Positions 1-4,691 of a stretch of DNA of 7,650 nt are shown piece by piece. Both the position numbers and the translations under genes were made by a program. This DNA is from Gemmatimonadota bacterium (lineage in GTDB: Bacteria; Latescibacterota; UBA2968; UBA8231). Positions within the stretch are counted from its first letter, which is position 1, and every line of letters begins with the position of its first letter. The notes under the pieces were generated by a model that was not told the DNA's origin, did no database searches, and worked only from the letters and a program-made list of their open reading frames with translations. The DNA is taken from NCBI GenBank assembly GCA_026706505.1, contig JAPOYQ010000681.1, positions 2,926 through 10,575 on the forward strand, given 5' to 3'.

Positions 1-1098
1 CAGCGCCCCGGCACCAATAGTCACGCGCTCCAAGCCGGGCAGTTGCGCTTGGATTTCGGCGAGCCGTGCAGCCACGTGTTCGGGTGGCCCGCAGAGCCAA
101 GCGCCCTCGCGCACCAAATCGCGCACCGTCGGCAAGCCTGCCTGCGCCGCCGACGCCCCGTCGTACGTAGCCGCGATTTGCGTCTCAGTCAGCGTCGGCA
201 TCCGGCCCAAGGGAGCCAGCACCTTGAGCTGTTCCTCGAACCAAACCCCAGCCTCGCGGATCGCCTGCTCTTGGGTGTCGGCCAAATGGACTTGTAACAC
301 TAAGGCCAGCCCTGTGCCCAATGCGTCGCCAATGTTGGCGACGGACATCTCGGCGGCGCGGCCCGCACGGGCCAACTCATCGCGCCAGCGCGCGGCGATT
401 TCCATCGCCCTCCCACCACCGGGCACCACGCCCTTGATCCCGTGCTTAATCATAAACGCAATGCCGCGCGGGTTGACGCTGAAGATGGGCTGCCAGCACT
501 CGACTGGCCGGTTGCGCGGCCGCGGTACTAAGGTGATTTCCTCAAGCGTACCTCGGCGATGCGCGACCTTAGCCGGCAGCTCGTAGTGCAGGCCACAATG
601 GGCAAACGACGGCTCGTTCCACGCCCTGAAGAGGATCTCGACTTGCTCCTCAAAAAGGGCGCGGTTGGCCGGGTCGCCTTCGAGCGGCGCGCCCAACGTG
701 GCCAACTCGCGGCCGATATAGCCGCGGCCAATGCCAAAGCGGAAGCGGCCTTCGGTCAGGATGTCGGCGAGGGCAAAGTCCTCGGCCAGCCGCAGCGGGT
801 GCCACGTCGGCACGGTGTTGAACATGCTGCCCAAGTGGAGCCGTTGCGTGTGCTGAGCTAGATAGACGGCCAACATCGGGATATTGGGGATGCCGCCGTA
901 GCCCTCGCGCTGGAAGTGGTGCTCGGCCAACCACAGGGTGTCGTAGCCAGCCGCGTCCATCAGCTGCGCCATGGCGCGGGCTTCGGCAAAGACCGAGGCG
1001 AGGTGCTCGTCCGCCTCGATCCGCTCGTCCACTGGCCGGCCGGCAAATCCCAAATCGTCCATGGCGACGTGCCCGCCGTAAAAGTAGTCGAATTTCAC
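1..1098 (-). CDS. LLM-class (luciferase-like) flavin-dependent oxidoreductase, C-terminus cut by window edge
   Basis: The frame is open for 366 codons from a GTG at 1098 to the window edge, with no stop seen. The start is supported by a GAGGAG ribosome site 5 bases upstream. The translation matches the bacterial luciferase-like monooxygenase fold (TIM barrel using FMN/F420). It has an N-terminal strand MKFDYFYGG, then TLWLAEHHF at residues 54-62, SMFNTVPTWHPLRLAEDFA at about 91-109, GRFRFGIGRGY at 117-127, and a C-terminal GPPEHVAARL at 337-346 of the usual GxPexVaxxL type. Family members are about 330-400 residues, so only a few residues should be missing. Proteins of this class oxidise or cleave diverse organic substrates with reduced flavin; the substrate cannot be predicted here. 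It is divergent from the aldolase-like gene at 1195, with a 96-base spacer. The next possible start is an ATG at codon 13, which is less well placed. Confidence 0.88.
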   Translation of the reverse strand, partial: MKFDYFYGGHVAMDDLGFAGRPVDERIEADEHLASVFAEARAMAQLMDAAGYDTLWLAEHHFQREGYGGIPNIPMLAVYLAQHTQRLHLGSMFNTVPTWHPLRLAEDFALADILTEGRFRFGIGRGYIGRELATLGAPLEGDPANRALFEEQVEILFRAWNEPSFAHCGLHYELPAKVAHRRGTLEEITLVPRPRNRPVECWQPIFSVNPRGIAFMIKHGIKGVVPGGGRAMEIAARWRDELARAGRAAEMSVANIGDALGTGLALVLQVHLADTQEQAIREAGVWFEEQLKVLAPLGRMPTLTETQIAATYDGASAAQAGLPTVRDLVREGAWLCGPPEHVAARLAEIQAQLPGLERVTIGAGAL

Positions 1099-1194
1099 GG
1101 GTTCTCCTCTCGTTCACCTACTCGCTTTCGCAGTGCGTTTTTTCTATATTCGCCCATCTGTCAACGCCCACTGTAAAATCACAGGAGACCTATT

Positions 1195-1926
1195 ATGGCA
1201 GCAAATGGACCCGTTCCCACCACCCGCGCCCAAGGCCGCGGCCCAACCATCTGGCTGGCTGGCTCACCCGACGAACTAAAAGAGTGGATGCCCCTTGGGA
1301 TCGCCGGAATCGTCACCAACACGGTGGTGCTCAACCAATACGCCAAACAATACGGCTCGGTCATCAGCCTGATAGAGCAATATCTCAAGCTCACCGACAA
1401 GCCCATAGTGATGGAAATCGACGGCCATTGCGTTGAAGAGCTGTTAGAAGTCGGGCAAGTTTTTACCAACATGTCGGAGCAGATCATCCTCAAAATCCCC
1501 TGCAACGTCAACGGACTCAAGGCATTTAGCATCCTCAAGGATCAAGGCGTCGAGACCTTCTGCACCACGGTGTTCTCGCTGACGCAAGCTGTGGCCGTCG
1601 CCCAAGCCGGGGCTAACCACATCCTGCCTTTTTGCGAACCGGTCAAGGAAGTGGGCGGCGATCCGACCAAGCTGATCCGCGAATGCGCGCAGGTGTTCAG
1701 CGGCTGGGGGCAGCGTCCTTTCATTATGGCCGCCCTCATCCGCTCGGTAGAGACCGCCTATGCCGCCTTCCGCGACGGGGCCGACGAACTCGTCACCATG
1801 TGGACGGTGTACCGCGACATGATGGATCACCCGCTGACCGCGCAGTGGAACAAGACCTTTATGGACGAGTGGGTCGACATGCACCAGAGCGGATTGTTGG
1901 AGGGCGTGCCGGTCCGTTCCGATTGA
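1195..1926 (+). CDS. Transaldolase/fructose-6-phosphate aldolase-like protein with altered active site
   Basis: This 243-residue TIM-barrel protein resembles the TAL/FSA family, class I aldolases that form a Schiff base between a lysine and a ketose. Visible landmarks are GIAGIVTNTVVL at 35-46 (compare GVTTNPS), IILKIP at 97-102 with the expected Schiff-base Lys100, TFCTTVF at 121-127 with Thr124, and HILPF at 142-146. Compared from memory with E. coli FSA and TalB, the near-invariant N-terminal Asp (FSA Asp6, TalB Asp17) is Ala22, the Pro after the key Asn is Thr43, FSA Tyr131 is Phe146 as in TalB, and FSA Gln59 is Glu74 as in TalB. Arg183 lines up with the phosphate-binding Arg of TalB. It may therefore be a divergent aldolase with another substrate. 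The ATG is preceded by AGGAG at 1183-1187, 7 bases away. Its 3' end faces the HpcH-type aldolase gene. Confidence 0.85.
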   Translation: MAANGPVPTTRAQGRGPTIWLAGSPDELKEWMPLGIAGIVTNTVVLNQYAKQYGSVISLIEQYLKLTDKPIVMEIDGHCVEELLEVGQVFTNMSEQIILKIPCNVNGLKAFSILKDQGVETFCTTVFSLTQAVAVAQAGANHILPFCEPVKEVGGDPTKLIRECAQVFSGWGQRPFIMAALIRSVETAYAAFRDGADELVTMWTVYRDMMDHPLTAQWNKTFMDEWVDMHQSGLLEGVPVRSD

Positions 1927-1933
1927 CCGCGCC

Positions 1934-2719
1934 TCACCTGCGCTCGGCCGGGATCTGGCACAGCAATTCGCTCCAGGCTGTGCCCAGATTCATCACGTCC
2001 CCGCCGCAGATTACCAAGTCGCAGCCCGCGTCCATCGCGGCCGTAAGCAGTGGCCCCGGCAAGGTGAAGATGCCGCTCAGCTTGCCGGCGGCCCTTGCTT
2101 TGCCTAGGCACGAGAGCACGGCCTCGCGCAACTTTGGATCGCCCATCTGGCCGGTGCAGCCCATATCGACCGCTAGGTCCCCTGGCCCCATGAAGATCCC
2201 AGAGAGGCCCTCCACAGCGAGTATTTCATCGACATTCGCCACGGCCTCCACGGTCTCGATCTGGACAAAAAGGTGGGTGCGCGCATTGGCACGGGCTAGA
2301 ACGTCGTGCAAGTCTTCCATGCCAAAACCCATGCCACGCGTGCGCACGTTGAAGCCGCGCCGGCCCAACGGCGGGTACTTGCCCACCTCGACGATGCGGC
2401 GCGCGTAGGCCGCATCGTCCACCATGGGGACGAGAATGATCCGCGCCCCGATTTCGAGTGCCCGCAGCACGTGGTGGCGCTCGCCATCGGGCAGGCGAAT
2501 GAGCGGAAAAATGCCGCCAGCTTCTGCCGCCAAGCACAAGGTCTCGGCCCGCTCAAAGCCGACCGGGCCGTGTTCGCTTTCGATCCACACCGCTTCAAAA
2601 CCAACCTGCGCCGCCAGCGAGACGAGCAGGGGCGAGGCGCTGTTGACAGTGACGCCGCGGATCCGCCGCGGGTGACCAGCCTGATCTAAGAATACATCGT
2701 CGGTGATTTTTAAGGTCAT
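1934..2719 (-). CDS. HpcH/HpaI family aldolase (2-keto-3-deoxy acid aldolase type)
   Basis: This 261-residue protein fits the usual 250-270 of HpcH/HpaI class II aldolases, which cleave or form 4-hydroxy-2-oxo acids with pyruvate and a divalent metal. Landmarks are VWIESEHGP at 44-52 with the presumed catalytic base His50, LIRLP at 73-77 with Arg75 (pyruvate binding), YPPLGRRGF at 115-123, VQIET at 152-156 with metal ligand Glu155, and MGPGDLA at 177-183 with metal ligand Asp181. All key residues are therefore present; the usual Asp of the 'IDxEH' motif is Glu47. The chosen start is the ATG at 2719. A TTG at 2779 would add 20 residues rich in Gly/Arg that do not look like the family, so I reject it. 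The ribosome site before 2719 is weak (AAGAGA). It converges with the transaldolase-like gene and diverges from the unknown gene at 2814. The substrate is unknown. Confidence 0.9.
   Translation of the reverse strand: MTLKITDDVFLDQAGHPRRIRGVTVNSASPLLVSLAAQVGFEAVWIESEHGPVGFERAETLCLAAEAGGIFPLIRLPDGERHHVLRALEIGARIILVPMVDDAAYARRIVEVGKYPPLGRRGFNVRTRGMGFGMEDLHDVLARANARTHLFVQIETVEAVANVDEILAVEGLSGIFMGPGDLAVDMGCTGQMGDPKLREAVLSCLGKARAAGKLSGIFTLPGPLLTAAMDAGCDLVICGGDVMNLGTAWSELLCQIPAERR
1953..1989. other. 12-bp inverted repeat (stem-loop) just past the transaldolase-like gene
   Basis: The arms ATCTGGCACAGC (1953-1964) and GCTGTGCCCAGAT (1977-1989) pair over 12 base pairs with one bulged C at 1983 and a 12-base loop. 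The hairpin begins 26 bases after the stop of the plus-strand gene and lies inside the 3' end of the convergent minus-strand gene. No T-run follows on either strand, so it is not a standard intrinsic terminator. It could protect or terminate the plus transcript, or be chance within coding sequence. Confidence 0.4.
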
Positions 2720-2737
2720 GGGAATCGTTTCTCTTGC

Positions 2738-2779
2738 TTGAATTCGCCTCAATATAGGGCTATTTTCCCCACCTCCCAA
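2738..2779. promoter_or_regulatory. Overlapping divergent sigma70-type promoter candidates
   Basis: Plus strand: TTGAAT (2738-2743), 17-base spacer, TATTTT (2761-2766), pointing at the gene starting at 2814. Minus strand: TTGGGA (complement of 2774-2779), 17-base spacer, TATATT (complement of 2751-2756), pointing at the HpcH/HpaI gene starting at 2719. Both have 4 of 6 consensus bases in the -35; the minus -10 has 5 of 6 and the plus -10 has 4 of 6. The two cores interleave in 42 bases, so both polymerases could not bind at once. The phylum's consensus is not known to me, so this is a pattern match only. Confidence 0.35.
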
Positions 2780-2813
2780 ACGGCCTCATTCCCACTCCAA
2801 AGGAGGCGATATT

Positions 2814-3518
2814 GTGACACCACTAGACTACGGGCGCTCGTTTTTAATCGGCAACGAGCCGGAAAACGAAGTGCGGTTTTGGGTCGAGTCGCGGACGCGC
2901 ATCATCGACGAGGCCTCCGGCCAGAGCGAGGATTACGTGCAGGTGGGGTCGTGCAAGAGCGAGCACACCTTTGCCAAAGACAATCTCCTGCACGAGGACA
3001 ACTACGACTTTCTGCCCGTCTTTGGCCCGGAGTGGTCAGTCATCTATCGGCGTCACGCCAACCTACGCGACACCTATCGAGAAATCCGCCGCTCAGAGGA
3101 GTGTTGGGACGGGCAACAGTACCATCTGATTGTCGGGAGCGACGTGGAGGAACTGACCAGCGATGCGGCGGTGCGTGAGGCGACTTACGACTCAGTGCCA
3201 ATCGTCGCGCAGACCCAAGTGCGGAACGAGGACACTGGGTTGCAGGCGATCATGGAATACCCGGTAAAAACCATGAACACCAACCGCGCCAACGATATCT
3301 ACCAAGTGGACACTGGCCCGGTGGCTTTTCCAGACCTGAGCCAGCGCCATGCCCGTCACGTTGATGCCCTATCCCTGGCCTTTGTGGTCTTCAATGCGCC
3401 GCACTTTGCCGACTTCGTCCTCGAAGCGCCGACCCGCGTAGGCGACGAGCAGGTGTATCACTATTCAAAACTGGCGTCCCTAGCAGCAGTAAACAGGCTC
3501 TACGCGGTGCGGTCTTAG
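2814..3518 (+). CDS. Hypothetical 234-residue soluble protein, family not recognised
   Basis: I do not recognise this protein. The GTG start at 2814 is very well supported by a perfect AAAGGAGG at 2799-2806, 7 bases upstream. There is no signal peptide and no membrane segment. The protein is rather acidic and rich in aromatic residues, and has a compact cytoplasmic look. Possibly characteristic stretches are FWVESRTRIID at 22-32, FGPEWSVIYRRH at 70-81, HLIVGSDVEEL at 104-114, ALSLAFVVFNAPHF at 185-198 and HYSKLASLAAVNRLY at 216-230. It is divergent from the HpcH/HpaI aldolase gene over a 94-base spacer, which suggests shared regulation or a linked role. Codon use and GC look like those of the three genes to its left, so it reads as a native, expressed gene. 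Confidence 0.8.
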   Translation: MTPLDYGRSFLIGNEPENEVRFWVESRTRIIDEASGQSEDYVQVGSCKSEHTFAKDNLLHEDNYDFLPVFGPEWSVIYRRHANLRDTYREIRRSEECWDGQQYHLIVGSDVEELTSDAAVREATYDSVPIVAQTQVRNEDTGLQAIMEYPVKTMNTNRANDIYQVDTGPVAFPDLSQRHARHVDALSLAFVVFNAPHFADFVLEAPTRVGDEQVYHYSKLASLAAVNRLYAVRS

Positions 3519-3538
3519 AATTTAGAATCAAGCGCACC

Positions 3539-3568
3539 AACGGCGCGGTTTCTCCGCGGCAACACACC
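3539..3568 (+). repeat. 30-base direct repeat, copy 1
   Basis: Bases 3539-3568 match 4221-4250 at 27 of 30 positions, with differences at positions 5, 9 and 16. The shared core CGCGGCAACACACC is identical in both. This copy starts 21 bases after the stop of the unknown gene and ends 12 bases before the coiled-coil gene's stop codon. The two copies bracket the coiled-coil gene in the same orientation. Confidence 0.6.
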
Positions 3569-3580
3569 TCACCGGAGAGC

Positions 3581-4093
3581 TTACTTGAGCACTGCCACGG
3601 CCGTCCCTAGGGCAGTGACGAGGATGCCGGTGCAGGTGATGAGCATGGTCATCATCCGCGCGTGGCGCGAATCGAGTTGTTTGCCTAACTCGTCAATGCG
3701 CCCGTTCATCTGATCGAAACGCCCGTTCGTCTGATCGTTCATCTGATCGAAACGCCCGTTAATTTGATCGAAACGCCCGTTCGTCTCGGTGCGCAGGGCG
3801 TCAATGCGCCCGCTCATCTGATCGAAACGATCGTTCGTCTCGGTGTGCAGGGCGTCAATGCGCCCGCTCATCTGATCGAAACGATCGTTCATCTCGGTGC
3901 GTAGGGTGCCGATGTGCCCGCTCGTCTCGGTGCGCAAGGCGTCAATGCGCCCGCTCATCTCAGTGCGCAGAGCGTCCATGCGCTCGTTGGTCTGACGCAC
4001 GTCATGGCGCACATCTTGGATATCCTCGCGCAGGAAGCTGAGGGCGAGCGTGGATTCCGCAGGCGGGACAGGCTGGGACGGCTGTTCGGCCAT
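3581..4093 (-). CDS. Tail-anchored coiled-coil protein of 7/11-residue repeats
   Basis: This 170-residue protein starts at the ATG at 4093, with AAGGAG 9 bases upstream (complement of 4103-4108). A longer reading back to 4267 is open but adds 58 residues without coiled-coil character, so I reject it. After a Pro-rich N-terminus comes a long repeat region (about 37-140) made of 11-residue units such as GRIDALRTETN and 7-residue units such as DRFDQMS or GRFDQMN, with one 4-residue insert (DQTN, 120-123). This 7/11 periodicity predicts a long parallel coiled coil. A hydrophobic segment at about 147-168 (MMTMLITCTGILVTALGTAVAV) followed by a lone Lys predicts a C-terminal membrane anchor with the coil in the cytoplasm. 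The layout resembles Borrelia Bdr-type repeat proteins and many unnamed bacterial proteins. Its function is unknown; a scaffold or oligomeriser is a guess. The repeats are near-identical in DNA, so copy number may vary between strains. Confidence 0.85.
   Translation of the reverse strand: MAEQPSQPVPPAESTLALSFLREDIQDVRHDVRQTNERMDALRTEMSGRIDALRTETSGHIGTLRTEMNDRFDQMSGRIDALHTETNDRFDQMSGRIDALRTETNGRFDQINGRFDQMNDQTNGRFDQMNGRIDELGKQLDSRHARMMTMLITCTGILVTALGTAVAVLK
3786..3893. repeat. Tandem 54-base repeat inside the coiled-coil gene
   Basis: Units 3786-3839 and 3840-3893 are 54 bases each and differ at only two positions (7 and 52). Each encodes 18 residues, one 11-mer plus one 7-mer. From 3894 the array continues with a shorter 33-base period (11 residues), and a degenerate 21/33-base pattern extends from about 3700 to 3985. 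Such near-identity suggests recent expansion by slippage or unequal recombination. Confidence 0.85.
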
Positions 4094-4151
4094 GAGAAAT
4101 TTCTCCTTGGGTAAAGGTACGCATTCGTCCTCTCCAAGCAAAAGGTGGACC

Positions 4152-4289
4152 ATGCCGGGCAGCCGCCCGTTCTTTCTGGCCGCGATAGGTGCCATAGGCG
4201 CTGTGCTGTTACCTTGCGCCAACGACGCTGTTTCTTCGCGGCAACACACCCCTTCGCTCGACGGCACGGCGACCGTTCGGCGCGGATGA
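4152..4289 (+). CDS. Possible mini ORF with signal-peptide-like start (gene remnant?)
   Basis: This 45-residue reading frame has an ATG at 4152 preceded by AAAGGTGG at 4141-4148, a plausible but very close ribosome site. Residues 6-21 (PFFLAAIGAIGAVLLP) are hydrophobic and end in LLPC, which resembles a signal peptide or a poor lipobox (Pro at -1 is unusual). After that the sequence is polar and low in character. Nothing shows it is expressed. It may be the leader of a destroyed exported-protein gene, because the zone to its right holds other gene remnants. It overlaps the second copy of the 30-base repeat. Confidence 0.22.
   Translation: MPGSRPFFLAAIGAIGAVLLPCANDAVSSRQHTPSLDGTATVRRG
4221..4250 (+). 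repeat. 30-base direct repeat, copy 2
   Basis: Matches 3539-3568 at 27 of 30 bases, in the same orientation and 682 bases apart start to start. It lies in the remnant zone upstream of the coiled-coil gene. It could be a dispersed intergenic repeat family or the footprint of a duplication. Confidence 0.6.
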
Positions 4290-4413
4290 CGCCGAGCCGC
4301 TACTGGGGGTAACGGCCCTCGAATCGGTGGGCATTGAAGTGGATCCGCTCAATCAGCGACTGAAAAGACTGCCTGCGGTACGGCTTAAACGGGCGGACGA
4401 GGGAGCCGCCTAG
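4285..4413 (+). pseudogene. C-terminal remnant of a retropepsin-like (clan AA) aspartic protease
   Basis: The frame reads DDAEPLLGVTALESVGIEVD and then PLNQRLKRLPAVRLK, ending at TAG 4411-4413. The phrase PLLGVTALE...G..VDP....L is the conserved C-terminal end of small bacterial retropepsin-like aspartic proteases of about 100-130 residues. The catalytic DTG/DTGA motif and the rest of the barrel are absent: the frame is closed by a stop at 4195, and the sequence between 4198 and 4284 does not look like the family. Only about 40 codons remain, so this is a dead gene end and not a working protease. The neighbouring biotin ligase tail shows the same kind of loss. Confidence 0.6.
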
Positions 4414-4457
4414 CCGGCGCAGGCGCGAGGGCGCGAGCCGACCAACCGTCCTACTAC

Positions 4458-4467
4458 ACGGTACCGT
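4458..4467. other. 10-bp perfect palindrome in remnant zone
   Basis: ACGGTACCGT is a perfect palindrome between the two gene remnants. No gene start lies near enough to make it a convincing operator. It is listed because the stretch from 4094 to 4691 otherwise holds no intact gene. Confidence 0.2.
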
Positions 4468-4492
4468 ATGACCATCGTTACTACAGGTCTAG

Positions 4493-4630
4493 CTATATTG
4501 TGTTTTGGGCCAGTACATCGCAGTCGGCGAGTACACGGGTGTGGTGCTGGGCTTTGGCTCCGCCGGGCAACTGCTGCTGCGCGAGGACGACGGGACACGG
4601 CGCGAGGTGTGGACTGGGGATTTGGCTTAG
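4493..4630 (+). pseudogene. C-terminal remnant of a biotin protein ligase (BirA C-terminal domain)
   Basis: From 4511 to the TAG at 4628-4630 the frame reads QYIAVGEYTGVVLGFGSAGQ, then LLLREDDGTRREVWTGDLA. This matches the small SH3-like C-terminal domain of biotin--[acetyl-CoA-carboxylase] ligase, whose typical pattern is G.a.Gi...G.LlL...dG..r.v.sGdv. The frame is closed by a stop at 4490-4492, and the catalytic domain (GRGRxxR motif, biotin-binding core) is not found in the window. About 40 codons survive. A working biotin ligase must be encoded elsewhere if the organism has biotin enzymes. No translation signal is present. Confidence 0.6.
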
Positions 4631-4691
4631 GTTATGCGCGCCAACACCTGTCCGGACGGGCGGGATAGGGTAGAGAAGTTTAGAAGAAAAA

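Noticed and set aside
1159..1164. Perfect TTGACA on the minus strand upstream of the flavin oxidoreductase
   Set aside because: No acceptable -10 lies 15-19 bases downstream, so it is not called as a promoter.
1632..2408. Long plus-strand open frame across the two aldolase genes
   Set aside because: It is a shadow frame: both real genes have conserved motifs in other frames or on the other strand.
2720..2779. 20-residue extension of the HpcH/HpaI aldolase from a TTG
   Set aside because: It would run through the candidate promoter region, uses a rare start and does not resemble the family N-terminus.
3552..3577. Small inverted repeat TCTCCG/CGGAGA between two genes
   Set aside because: Only a 6-bp stem with a long loop and no T-run; not a supported terminator.
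3700..3985. Short regularly spaced repeats resembling a CRISPR array
   Set aside because: The period is a multiple of three, there are no unique spacers, and the repeats encode a coiled coil.
4094..4267. 58-residue N-terminal extension of the coiled-coil protein
   Set aside because: The inner ATG at 4093 has AAGGAG at ideal distance, and the extension has no coil character and overlaps the 30-base repeat.
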